Below, piece after piece: positions 10,072-19,069 of a DNA stretch of 64,000 nt; position 1 is the first letter of the stretch, and each line of letters begins with the position of its first letter. The stretch covers positions 62,001-126,000 of the forward strand of contig CANPJW010000002.1 of NCBI GenBank assembly GCA_947574505.1. Reading direction: 5' to 3'. Source of the DNA: an uncultured Bacteroides sp. GTDB taxonomy: Bacteria > Bacteroidota > Bacteroidia > Bacteroidales > Bacteroidaceae. A program made the position numbers and the translations under genes. Under the pieces are notes generated by a model. The model saw only the letters and a program-made list of their open reading frames with translations. It made no database searches and had not been told where the DNA came from.

Positions 10072-10100
10072 AAAATTTAAACTCATTACAGCAAAACAAT

Positions 10101-10727
10101 ATGCCAAACAACTACAGAATGTCCTATTTCATGCCACCCATCGCCCCCGTCAGGAATGAAGAAGGACGAATTGTCACCCCCGCCACCCTTCTCCCCTTCT
10201 GCGAAATCTCCGTGGAACAAGTTTTCCAGATGATCACCTGCAACGAGAACCTCAGGCTCCTGACCGAACAAGTACGCAACGCCTCGGATATGCGGACGGC
10301 AAAAGCAACGCTCCTGCCTTACGTGACTCCCTGCGGCACCTTCACCCGTCGCAACGGCAAGTGCTTCCTATCCCCCTCACGGCTGATAGTGATAGACGTA
10401 GACCACCTCGACTCCTACGAAGAAGCCGCCGGAATGCGCCGCACCTTGTTCGACGATCCCTTCCTCCGCCCCATACTTACGTATATCAGCCCCAGCGGCC
10501 GGGGTGTGAAAGCATTCATCCCGACCGGCACGCCATTTCCGGCAGACGAGATACGGAATGTCACAGAAAGCATCCACAGAGCCATGCAATATGTCGAAAT
10601 GGCCTACACTCCGGCAACGGACATCACCGCCCGGACAACTGCCAAAGGCGTAGACGGTTCAGGGAAAGACCTGGTAAGAGCCTGCTTCCTGAGCCACGAC
10701 CCCGAAGCCTTATTCAGAAACATCTGA
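10101..10727 (+). CDS. VirE-N / BT4734-like N-terminal domain protein
   Basis: ATLLPYVTPCGTFTRRNGKCFLSPSRLIVIDVDHLDS, ILTYISPSGRGVKAFIP; family from memory of Bacteroides proteins. Confidence 0.85.
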   Translation: MPNNYRMSYFMPPIAPVRNEEGRIVTPATLLPFCEISVEQVFQMITCNENLRLLTEQVRNASDMRTAKATLLPYVTPCGTFTRRNGKCFLSPSRLIVIDVDHLDSYEEAAGMRRTLFDDPFLRPILTYISPSGRGVKAFIPTGTPFPADEIRNVTESIHRAMQYVEMAYTPATDITARTTAKGVDGSGKDLVRACFLSHDPEALFRNI

Positions 10728-10801
10728 TATGACTTATAAGTCATTGCCTGACCATATACGAATTTATATTTCTCAATTGTATAATTCCCAATCCAAGAAA
10801 A

Positions 10802-12637
10802 ATGAACGACATTGAATCACTACACCGCCTCACCGAGACAGTCGAAACGGCAGGAGCGGATATCGCCCCGACTTACATTGAGTACGTACAACTGGCATTT
10901 GCCATCGCCACAGATTGCGGCGAAGCCGGGCGCGACTATTTTCACCGTCTCTGCCGCATGTCCGCCAAATATCAGCGTGAACAAGCCGACAGGGTATTCT
11001 CCAACGCACTCACCACGAAACATGGCGACATACATCTGGGCACAGTGTTCCACCTCGCCGAAACCGCAGGGGTAACCATCCGCAAAGACGAAGTTATGAA
11101 CAGCCCGGCGGGTACAAAAGGTACAGCAGGTACACCCCGCAATTTTCCCACACACACGTGCGCGCGTAATAAGGTAAGAAATGACGAAACTTGCGGAAAC
11201 GGAGAAGAAGAACTATTGCCGGGCAGTGAACCGCAGCATCCGCTACCTACCTTCCCCGAAGCTGACTGGCCGGAGTTTCTGCAACGTATCATAAGCTATG
11301 GAAACACTGCGGCCCAACATGACATCATGTTATTAGGAGCATTGACAGCCTTAGGTTCTTCCATGGAACGGTATGTGCGTTGTTCTTATGGCGGTAAATA
11401 CCAGTATCCCTGTATGCAATGTTTCGTCATCGCTCCTTCCGCTTCCGGCAAAAGCATCCTTTCCTATATCCGGTTGCTCGTAGAACCTATCCACGACCAG
11501 ATTCGTACAGAAGTGGCCGTACAGATGAAAGCATATAAGAGAGAGAAAGCGGCTTATGAAGCAATGGGCAAAGAGCGTGCTAAAGTGGAAGCTCCGCAAA
11601 TGCCTGCCAACAGGATGTTTCTCATTTCCGGTAATAATACCGGCACGGGTATCCTGCAAAATATCATGGATTCCGAAGGAACAGGACTTATCTGTGAAGC
11701 CGAAGCGGATACCCTTTCCACTGCCATAGGCTCGGATTACGGCCACTGGAGCGACACGCTCCGCAAAGCGTTCGACCACGACCGCTTGTCTTACAACCGC
11801 CGTACGGATCAGGAATACCGGGAAGTAAAAAAGAGCTTTCTTTCCGTCCTGATTTCCGGAACACCCTCACAAGTCAAAACTTTTATTCCGACGACAGAAG
11901 ACGGTGCTTTCTCCCGTCAACTGTTCTACTACCTGCACGGCATCTGGAAATGGGTGAGCCAGTTTACAGAGGACAAGATAAATTTGGAAGAGGTATTTAC
12001 CGCTATGGGATTGGAATGGAAAGGGAAACTGGATATGATAAAAGCACATGGAATTCACACACTCCAGCTCACGGTTGGACAGAAAGAAGAATTCGACGCA
12101 CTCTTCTCCCGCCTGTTCTCCCGTTCGAGCATAGCTAATGGCAGGGAGATGTACAGTTTCGTAGCCCGCCTGGCTGTCAATCTGTGTCGTATCATGGCGG
12201 AAGTAGCTGTATTGCGTGCTCTCGAAAGTCCGCAGTCTTATCAGTTCAAGGTATCCCCTGCTTCCAGCTTTACTCCTGACAAGGAGATTCCTACTGACAA
12301 CATCAATGACGGCATTATTACCCGTTGGGACGTAACTATTACTCCCGAGGACTTTAAAGCTGTGCTTGCACTTGCTGAACCTCTCTACTGTCATGCCACG
12401 CATATCCTGTCTTTCCTTCCTGCCGTAGAAATCAGTCACCGTTCTAATGCCGACCGGGATTTCCTCTTCGAACAGTTGGGTGAAAAATTTACCCGCGCAC
12501 AGTTGTTGGAACAGGCAGCTGCCATGGGAATCAAAGAAAACACTGCCCTCACCTGGTTGAAACGATTGACAAAAAGCGGAGTGCTTATCAGCATAGATGG
12601 AAAAGGAACTTACTCGCGCGCACGTGTGCGTGTGTAA
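10802..12637 (+). CDS. PriCT-2 domain plus DUF3987 primase/helicase-like protein
   Basis: N-terminal YIEYVQLAFAIATDCGEAGRDYFHRLCRMSAKY (PriCT-2-like), then P-loop-like FVIAPSASGKSILSYIRLLVEPI. Confidence 0.85.
   Translation: MNDIESLHRLTETVETAGADIAPTYIEYVQLAFAIATDCGEAGRDYFHRLCRMSAKYQREQADRVFSNALTTKHGDIHLGTVFHLAETAGVTIRKDEVMNSPAGTKGTAGTPRNFPTHTCARNKVRNDETCGNGEEELLPGSEPQHPLPTFPEADWPEFLQRIISYGNTAAQHDIMLLGALTALGSSMERYVRCSYGGKYQYPCMQCFVIAPSASGKSILSYIRLLVEPIHDQIRTEVAVQMKAYKREKAAYEAMGKERAKVEAPQMPANRMFLISGNNTGTGILQNIMDSEGTGLICEAEADTLSTAIGSDYGHWSDTLRKAFDHDRLSYNRRTDQEYREVKKSFLSVLISGTPSQVKTFIPTTEDGAFSRQLFYYLHGIWKWVSQFTEDKINLEEVFTAMGLEWKGKLDMIKAHGIHTLQLTVGQKEEFDALFSRLFSRSSIANGREMYSFVARLAVNLCRIMAEVAVLRALESPQSYQFKVSPASSFTPDKEIPTDNINDGIITRWDVTITPEDFKAVLALAEPLYCHATHILSFLPAVEISHRSNADRDFLFEQLGEKFTRAQLLEQAAAMGIKENTALTWLKRLTKSGVLISIDGKGTYSRARVRV
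11119..11166 (+). repeat. Left arm of a two-core inverted repeat around the DUF3987 segment
   Basis: AGGTACAGCAGGTACAC (11119-11135) and CACACGTGCGCGCG (11153-11166) recur in reverse complement at 12653-12669 and 12615-12628. Confidence 0.85.
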
Positions 12638-12669
12638 GGGAGCCCCGGAAAAGTGTACCTGCTGTACCT
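12615..12669 (-). repeat. Right arm of the two-core inverted repeat
   Basis: CGCGCGCACGTGTG (12615-12628) and GTGTACCTGCTGTACCT (12653-12669), exact reverse complements of the left-arm cores. Confidence 0.85.
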
Positions 12670-12746
12670 GCCCGTTATTAACAACGCAGTAATTGGTCTG
12701 TATCAAAGCAGCGCTTTACGAGTGCTAAAGCTTAGCTTTACGTCCT

Positions 12747-12763
12747 CTAAAGCGCCGCTTTAG
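12747..12763. repeat. Palindrome in the DUF3987/DUF4248 intergenic region
   Basis: ctaaagcg-c-cgctttag perfect palindrome; neighbouring aaagc variants in both orientations. Confidence 0.6.
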
Positions 12764-12784
12764 CAGTTGTAAAACGCCGCTCTC

Positions 12785-13003
12785 CTAAGGCTCGCCCAAC
12801 GCATCCACAATCACCCTCACCTCCAACGGTGTGAAAGAGCGATGTTCCGGTTGATAACCCAAATCATACAGGCGTTGTAAAAGTCCGGGACACCGTAGGA
12901 TCCATTTCTTCATTTTCCGGTAAGCGGCAATATCGGTAAGTTCGGGAGAATAGAGTTGCGCCAGCTCCATGCGTCCATACGCACGTATTCTGAATTCTTT
13001 CAT
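12785..13003 (-). CDS. DUF4248 family protein
   Basis: MKEFRIRAYGRMELAQLYSPELTDIAAYRKMKKWI...SFTPLEVRVIVDALGEP. Confidence 0.8.
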   Translation of the reverse strand: MKEFRIRAYGRMELAQLYSPELTDIAAYRKMKKWILRCPGLLQRLYDLGYQPEHRSFTPLEVRVIVDALGEP

Positions 13004-13053
13004 GATGGATAAGTTTCTGATTTACTGTCACAAAAGTAACAAAATATTTCCAC

Positions 13054-13133
13054 ATAACCAACGATTTCCCATTGAATAACCGACCCTAATTGCATATAAC
13101 CGACAAGGTATGAGCATAACGGTACACAACCGA
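13054..13133 (+). repeat. Phased ATAACCGAC-like direct repeats upstream of the HU-like gene
   Basis: ATAACCAAC 13054, ATAACCGAC 13076, ATAACCGAC 13096, ATAACGGTA 13116, ACAACCGAT ~13126; starts 20-22 bp apart. Confidence 0.7.
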
Positions 13134-13154
13134 TTTTCCGGTAGTCCGGGGTTG

Positions 13155-13162
13155 TATCTTTG
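13155..13162 (+). promoter_or_regulatory. Putative -7 element (TATCTTTG) of the HU-like gene
   Basis: TATCTTTG matches TAnnTTTG, 62 bp upstream of the ATG at 13224. Confidence 0.5.
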
Positions 13163-13223
13163 TATCGTCGAAAGGGGAAAGAATCCCGGAGACACCATGT
13201 ATAACCCTTTAATTTATTGTTTT

Positions 13224-13721
13224 ATGATTCGTTACAAAATTTATCAGAACCAGCAGAAGAAAGGCTTGAATGCGGGAAAGTGGTTCGCCCGTGCGGTAAG
13301 CGATGAGACGTATGATTTGGGCAAGCTTGCCGAACATATGTCGAAGCACAATTCACCGTATTCCGGCGGTGTCATCAAGGGTGTGCTCACCGATATGGTG
13401 GACTGCATCAAGGAGTTGCTGCTCGACGGCAAATGTGTGAAAATTGACGACCTTGCCATTTTCGGTGTAGGTATCCGCAGCAAGGCTGCTGAAACGTTGG
13501 AAGAGTTCTCGCTGGAGAAGAATATCACCGGTATGAGACTCAAGGCACGTGCCACCGGCAATCTGTCAACGACCAACCTGAAGCTCGACAGCCAACTGAG
13601 ACAGCAGGCGGAGTATCAGAAGCCTACCACTTCCGGTGGCGGCGGTTCCGGTTCGGATTCCGGCAATACGCCTGATCCGAACCCGGATGATGGTGGAGAG
13701 ACTCCGGATCCGGCAGCTTAA
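13224..13721 (+). CDS. HU-like (histone-like) DNA-binding protein with Gly/Ser/Pro/Asp tail
   Basis: MIRYKIYQNQQKKGLNAGKWFARAVSDETYDLGKLAEHMSKHNSPYSGGVIKGVLTDMVDCIKELLLDGKCVKIDDLAIFGVGI; start moved inside the supplied ORF. Confidence 0.87.
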   Translation: MIRYKIYQNQQKKGLNAGKWFARAVSDETYDLGKLAEHMSKHNSPYSGGVIKGVLTDMVDCIKELLLDGKCVKIDDLAIFGVGIRSKAAETLEEFSLEKNITGMRLKARATGNLSTTNLKLDSQLRQQAEYQKPTTSGGGGSGSDSGNTPDPNPDDGGETPDPAA

Positions 13722-13757
13722 CCCTTGCCCCTATCTCCTGTCTCTCCTATTTTCTGT

Positions 13758-13782
13758 GAGCCCTTCTTTTTGCGAAGGGCTC
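13758..13782 (+). terminator. Hairpin downstream of the HU-like gene
   Basis: gagcccttc / gaagggctc perfect 9-bp stem. Confidence 0.65.
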
Positions 13783-13821
13783 GCTAATATCCAAATCTTT
13801 TAATCTTAAAAAAATCGACTT

Positions 13822-13929
13822 ATGAGCAATTCATCATCACGTCGCTCCGTATGGAGCCTGGTTCTCAAAATTATCATCACTGTAGCCACCGCCATCGGCG
13901 GTGTGTTCGGAGTGCAAAGCTGTATGTAG
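13822..13929 (+). CDS. 35-aa 'smalltalk'-like membrane peptide
   Basis: MSNSSSRRSVWSLVLKIIITVATAIGGVFGVQSCM; TM helix between the HU-like and amidase genes, as remembered for the smalltalk family. Confidence 0.75.
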   Translation: MSNSSSRRSVWSLVLKIIITVATAIGGVFGVQSCM

Positions 13930-13933
13930 GCTA

Positions 13934-14347
13934 ATGAGGACTATTACGCTAATTATCATTCATTGCAGCGCTACGCCGGAGGGGAAATCCCTCTCGGCGG
14001 AAGCCTGCCGTTCAGACCATATCCACCATCGTGGATTTCGTGACATCGGTTATCATTTCTATATCACACGTGACGGAGAGATTTATCGGGGACGGTCGCT
14101 TGAAAAGGTTGGGGCACACTGCCGGAACCATAACGCACATTCGGTAGGTATTTGCTACGAAGGCGGGCTGGATGCGGAAGGAAAGCCGAAGGATACTCGT
14201 ACCTTAGAGCAAAAGGGCTCGTTGCTTGCTTTGTTGAGGGAGTTGCGGAGACAGTTTCCGAAAGCGTTGATTGTGGGGCATCGTGATTTGAATCCGATGA
14301 AGGGATGCCCGTGCTTTGATGCGGTAAAAGAGTATTTGCAGGTATAA
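13934..14347 (+). CDS. N-acetylmuramoyl-L-alanine amidase
   Basis: LIIIHCSATPEGKSLS, GYHFYITRDGEIYRGR, VGHRDLNPMKGCPCFD. Confidence 0.92.
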   Translation: MRTITLIIIHCSATPEGKSLSAEACRSDHIHHRGFRDIGYHFYITRDGEIYRGRSLEKVGAHCRNHNAHSVGICYEGGLDAEGKPKDTRTLEQKGSLLALLRELRRQFPKALIVGHRDLNPMKGCPCFDAVKEYLQV

Positions 14348-14353
14348 ATTAAA

Positions 14354-14398
14354 AAGACGAATGGCTGACAGAAGAAATTATTGTCAGCCATTCGTCTT
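14354..14398. terminator. Bidirectional terminator between the amidase and the end of the capsule locus
   Basis: aagacgaatggctgaca / tgtcagccattcgtctt perfect 17-bp stem between convergent genes. Confidence 0.8.
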
Positions 14399-14422
14399 AT
14401 ATTTTCTATAATAACCCTGAAT

Positions 14423-14842
14423 TTATTCGTACTGCCAAATATCATCCATGGTAATGGGCACATAAGCACCATCTTTCATTTCTATGATAACAGAAGGTTC
14501 ATGTACAATAAGAGTGTGCCACATTCCAACGGGGACTTGAACACCATAAACACCTTTCACGGGATTCAAATCATAACGACCGCATTCAACTCCTTTTTCG
14601 TTATAGAAAAGTTCGGTGACATGACCTCTAAGCAGAATTACGGTTTCACTAGTCGTTGTGTGACGATGAATGGGAACATGCGTTCCCGGTTGCAAGGCAT
14701 TGAGCATACGTTGTGAAGTGTCTCCATCGCCATTACGCAAATCCAGATTGACACGACGTCTCTCATTGGTTTCAGCTTGAGACAGCAACTCATCAAGCAA
14801 TTGGTCATTAATTTCCATCATTCCTTTCGTTAGCTTTAGCAC
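14423..14842 (-). CDS. WbuC family cupin-fold protein (likely start at 14821)
   Basis: MMEINDQLLDELLSQAETNERRRVNLDLRNGDGDTSQRMLNALQPGTHVPIHRHTTTSETVILLRG. Confidence 0.85.
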   Translation of the reverse strand: MLKLTKGMMEINDQLLDELLSQAETNERRRVNLDLRNGDGDTSQRMLNALQPGTHVPIHRHTTTSETVILLRGHVTELFYNEKGVECGRYDLNPVKGVYGVQVPVGMWHTLIVHEPSVIIEMKDGAYVPITMDDIWQYE

Positions 14843-15797
14843 GCAGATACTCTTCGTGCAAATGATAATACTTCTTTTTGAACAATATATAGGCTACACA
14901 CAGCAATGCCAATACCACTACAAGATACAGATACTTGTTTACCGGCAGATAGATGGCCCCCAAAGAAATTACCAACTGCAAAGCCATGTAGATGGTAGAC
15001 ACTGTCACATGCTTAATATGCAGCTCATTAGCCATCAGTTGATAAGCATGTTTGCGATGGGGTTGACCTATATTCTCGTGTAGCATGATGCGGTGACAGA
15101 TAGTAAGCACACTGTCCACACCATATCCCATCAACAGCACTATAGCCCAATAGTTTCCGCTCTGTAAAATATAAGAGCCCAGGAAATAGAGCAGAATAAA
15201 TGCAATGGAGACACTACCCACATCACCGGCAAAGCATTTTGCCCTGGTGCGGAAGTTGAACAGGCAGAACACCAATACACTCAACAAAGTCACAATAATG
15301 AAATTATTATCGGTGTATTCCTCCTGCATATTCAAGAGCAACAAGGGAATCAATACCGCCAATGAATAGCCACCGGTGATACCATTTATGCCGTCCATGA
15401 AGTTATACGCATTGATAATACCTGTACATACTATAAGTGCAATGATAACCACCCACCAATACTCAGGCAGTAAAATGCCCCACTGATAGAACATGAGCGT
15501 CATAGCGGCGAAATGTACAATCAGTCGAAATTTATTGGGTACCGAATGAATATCATCGGCAAAACTGATGCCACCCAACATGGTGATCCCCAACAGGAAC
15601 CACGGACATGTGAAACCATAAAAGGCGGCATAAAGCCAGGCTCCAAACAAGAAAATAATACCACCGCCACGCAACACTATAGAACTGTGCGATGAACGCA
15701 AATTGGGTTTATCTATAATGTTACACTTATCAGCAATCTTGAAATATACTAATTCAAGAACAAGCAATAATACTGCTATCAACAGATATACGACCAT
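14808..15797 (-). CDS. Polyprenyl-phosphate HexNAc-1-phosphate transferase-like (WecA/WbpL family)
   Basis: Polytopic; SFADDIHSVPN, NAYNFMDGINGITGGYS, CFAGDVGSVSIAF motifs. Confidence 0.9.
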   Translation of the reverse strand: MVVYLLIAVLLLVLELVYFKIADKCNIIDKPNLRSSHSSIVLRGGGIIFLFGAWLYAAFYGFTCPWFLLGITMLGGISFADDIHSVPNKFRLIVHFAAMTLMFYQWGILLPEYWWVVIIALIVCTGIINAYNFMDGINGITGGYSLAVLIPLLLLNMQEEYTDNNFIIVTLLSVLVFCLFNFRTRAKCFAGDVGSVSIAFILLYFLGSYILQSGNYWAIVLLMGYGVDSVLTICHRIMLHENIGQPHRKHAYQLMANELHIKHVTVSTIYMALQLVISLGAIYLPVNKYLYLVVVLALLCVAYILFKKKYYHLHEEYLRAKANERNDGN

Positions 15798-15799
15798 AC

Positions 15800-16738
15800 T
15801 TATTTTGTATTTGCAAATGATTTAATGGTTTGCGCAAGCCCTTCCTCGGCACGTATGGGCATTTTATCTATCCCCAACGCCTTTTTTATTTTGGCATTGC
15901 TCACCACATAGTTTTCGGTAAGTTTCGTCAAACGCTCCGAGTTCAGCGGCAGGTGCAAAACGTCTCCCACTTTTGCCATGCCGTTCATCAATCCCTTGGG
16001 CAGATGCCAGATGCGTGCCCTCTTGCCCAGCGCATTGCAAATGACTGCAATAAGCTCGTTCGTAGACAAAGACTCATCATCTCCCATATTGTAGATACCC
16101 GAAGCGACATCTTTGGTAAGCAAACCCTCGATGGCAAAGCAAAGATTGCCAATGGAAGTAAAACAGCGCCGGTTCTCAAATGCCCCCAACGACCAGGGTA
16201 TCCCTTTTTTCACCACACCATAAAGCAGATTGAGATTTCCTTTGTTACCGGGACCGTGTATCATGCAGGGACGCAGGATATACACTTGCTTACCGGTTGC
16301 AGGATGAGACAAGATATACTCTTCAGCCTTAATCTTGGACTCACCGTAAGGCCCCACAGGATTAGGAACAATATCCTCAGTCAGAATGTCGCCCGGAACA
16401 AAATCGGCAGCAGCCTTTACAGACGAGAAGAAGATAAACTTTCCGGCCGATGACTGAAGGAACCAGTCATAGATTTTCTGTGTCAATCCAGTATTAATCT
16501 TGAAATAAATCTCCGGCCCCGATGTTTTCTTCAAATCGTGTGCTTTGCCGGCAAGATGGATAACAGCATCTATTTGTGGAATCTTATTCTCATCAAGGTC
16601 ATTCCAGGAAAAGGTCTTGACTACACCCTCTTTTTCCGGAGCAACAATATCAAGGCCATAAATCTCATGATTCCGTCCCATGGCTTTTACAATATTACTT
16701 CCGACAAAGCCGTGGATTCCGGTTATAAGTATCTTCAT
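15800..16738 (-). CDS. NAD-dependent sugar-nucleotide epimerase/reductase
   Basis: MKILITGIHGFVGSNIVKAM Rossmann motif; YGESK; paired with the WecA/WbpL-like gene. Confidence 0.88.
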   Translation of the reverse strand: MKILITGIHGFVGSNIVKAMGRNHEIYGLDIVAPEKEGVVKTFSWNDLDENKIPQIDAVIHLAGKAHDLKKTSGPEIYFKINTGLTQKIYDWFLQSSAGKFIFFSSVKAAADFVPGDILTEDIVPNPVGPYGESKIKAEEYILSHPATGKQVYILRPCMIHGPGNKGNLNLLYGVVKKGIPWSLGAFENRRCFTSIGNLCFAIEGLLTKDVASGIYNMGDDESLSTNELIAVICNALGKRARIWHLPKGLMNGMAKVGDVLHLPLNSERLTKLTENYVVSNAKIKKALGIDKMPIRAEEGLAQTIKSFANTK

Positions 16739-17964
16739 ATTATTTTATTTACCAAATCAACATATTGTTTTGTTACCTTTTCTTTTGTGTAATAGCGCTG
16801 TATCACATTATATCCGTTACGCCCCATTTTCTGAAGCTCTTCACGCGACACCGATGCCAGCCATTGCGCCATCTCATCTACCTTCTTATCAAAATCCTTC
16901 TCAGTTATGAGTTTTGCACAGTTATGATCCTTAGTGAAATTTACGATAGGTGTTTTGTCGCCGGAACATATAAGCAACGGTCTCTCACACGCCATAATGG
17001 TATAAACCTTAGACGGGAATCCCATCATCTCCATCTCGGGTGCCATAAAGATGAACTGCACGTCACTGTATGCCAATATACTTGGCATCAGATGGCGAGG
17101 TTGATAATCGAGTACATGTAACTTGTCCAATCCCTTCTCTATTTTCTGCTCTTCCAAATATGATCGCTGCACCCCCATACCTATCACAAAGTACTCCACA
17201 TTCAAATCCTTTGTTTTTTCGACTAATGCCACTAGCGGACGCCAGTCTTGCGCATGTCCTATATTCCCGGCATAAAGCAACCTCAAAGAATCGGTTTTAG
17301 GAAAGATTTTCTCATCAAGAGGTTCTACATTAGTCGGGTTATAGAGGTCAGTATCTACGAAGTTGGGAATGATGTGCAACTTGCCCGGATCTTCAAAACG
17401 ACCCACAATCGTATTATAGAAAACATCGTCAATGGTAGTGATCGCAGCAGACTTGTTGTAAATGCAACGTTCGACTTTCTTTAAACAAGCAATTATCGGT
17501 CCTGTTTTCTTTTTTAGGATATCGGGATAAATTTCCTGTACATTATATATAACTTTGCAGCCTTTTAGTTTACCGAGGATGAGATTGAGCATTCCTATGC
17601 TGAGAGGTGGCGAGGGCGACACTATTACACTAACATTGCGTATGCACAAACCAAGGATAAACGAAATGATATGCCAATAAACAAAACCAAGAATGCGTAA
17701 TGCAGTGCTCTTGAACTTCTTCTGTGGCACATGTATCACTTTTATGCCATGAAAATTACTTTCCTTATAAATTCCGTGAATTTTCCATTTTAGCGGTTGC
17801 TTTGCCAATTGTTCCTTTACTACATTAAAGTGCGGCGTTGTGGAAAGTACTACCACTTCGTAACCTTCCTTTTGAAATCTAAGCGCGATATCGTTATAGA
17901 GATATGCAGTGGAAACGCCATCGGGGCTGAAGATAAGACTGTGAATTAAGACTTTCTTGCTCAT
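16735..17964 (-). CDS. Glycosyltransferase family 4
   Basis: GT-B type; LLYAGNIGHAQDWRPLVALVEKTKDLN. Confidence 0.88.
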   Translation of the reverse strand: MSKKVLIHSLIFSPDGVSTAYLYNDIALRFQKEGYEVVVLSTTPHFNVVKEQLAKQPLKWKIHGIYKESNFHGIKVIHVPQKKFKSTALRILGFVYWHIISFILGLCIRNVSVIVSPSPPLSIGMLNLILGKLKGCKVIYNVQEIYPDILKKKTGPIIACLKKVERCIYNKSAAITTIDDVFYNTIVGRFEDPGKLHIIPNFVDTDLYNPTNVEPLDEKIFPKTDSLRLLYAGNIGHAQDWRPLVALVEKTKDLNVEYFVIGMGVQRSYLEEQKIEKGLDKLHVLDYQPRHLMPSILAYSDVQFIFMAPEMEMMGFPSKVYTIMACERPLLICSGDKTPIVNFTKDHNCAKLITEKDFDKKVDEMAQWLASVSREELQKMGRNGYNVIQRYYTKEKVTKQYVDLVNKII

Positions 17965-18025
17965 TTATACAATTTTCTTTTTCAACTATTTCAGACAAGA
18001 ATCATTATCAATAAATCAAAGGGAG

Positions 18026-18940
18026 TTATTCAATAACAGACTTCAAATCTATATTGTATTGTTCCTTAAGTAAATCAATCATTTTTTCCTTATCATCACC
18101 ACAAACTTTCTTTATCTCATACACTTTGGCATCACATAATGCACGATACCACCAAGCCTGCATAAAGTGCCAAATAAATCCTTCTTTACCGTCCAAAAAG
18201 CCAAAACGAAAGATATAGCGATAAAGGAAATAAGCAAATGAACGCCAAAATAAAGGTTTCTTGGCATAGCTATGTTTACGTTTACGTTTAATCAATGCAT
18301 CTGTTGTCAACTGCTTTTCCAGTCTTGCTGCTCCTGTCAAGTCGTATTCTATATCCAATAAATCCACCGCTTCACGAATAGCATAGTTGACATGCTTGTG
18401 TGCCCACCATGATAAATTATTAAGATTATCATCTGCAAATTCACCATTAAGTTCAATCATTCTGCCTCGAGTCAATTGGATATGTTCATCCATAAGCCTT
18501 GCTTCACATTCAGCTGCACCATATACGAACAATCTCATCTGCCTATACACAGGCATTCCTCTACGCAAAATACGCCCCATAAACACATGACGAAGCACTA
18601 TAGAACATGCTGTCACATCATCAGGCAAACTAGGAATTTTCGTCATCATTTCAGCTTTGAGTTCATCAGTCAAATACTCATCAGCATCCATACGCAACAC
18701 CCATTTACTTTTTATAGGAGCATTATCAAGTCCCCAATTAAACTGTTTTGAATAACTATTTTCCCATTTATGTTGTAACACTTGTACATTTTGATAATGC
18801 GAAGCTATTTCTATCGTTCTGTCTGTTGAGAAGCAGTCTATTATACAAATTTGCTTAACAATATCGCTTAAACTCTCGATACAACGCTTAATATGAAGTT
18901 CTTCATTAAATGTAAGAACTATGGCTGTAATATCTAACAT
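18026..18940 (-). CDS. Glycosyltransferase family 2
   Basis: ITAIVLTFNEELHIKRCIESLSD, WVLRMDADEYL. Confidence 0.9.
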   Translation of the reverse strand: MLDITAIVLTFNEELHIKRCIESLSDIVKQICIIDCFSTDRTIEIASHYQNVQVLQHKWENSYSKQFNWGLDNAPIKSKWVLRMDADEYLTDELKAEMMTKIPSLPDDVTACSIVLRHVFMGRILRRGMPVYRQMRLFVYGAAECEARLMDEHIQLTRGRMIELNGEFADDNLNNLSWWAHKHVNYAIREAVDLLDIEYDLTGAARLEKQLTTDALIKRKRKHSYAKKPLFWRSFAYFLYRYIFRFGFLDGKEGFIWHFMQAWWYRALCDAKVYEIKKVCGDDKEKMIDLLKEQYNIDLKSVIE

Positions 18941-19069
18941 TTTATATAGTTTATAGTCTATTTATTGAGAATCACTCATTGTATCCGTACGTTCTATATT
19001 CTTCATTAGGGATACGCTCTGAGTGTTTTTTATAGTTCCTTGCTGAAAGGACCGACTCCTTATTCATAC

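Noticed and set aside
11867-12706. 279-aa minus ORF opposite DUF3987
   Set aside because: Shadow ORF of the helicase; its THTCAR peptide only reflects the inverted repeat.
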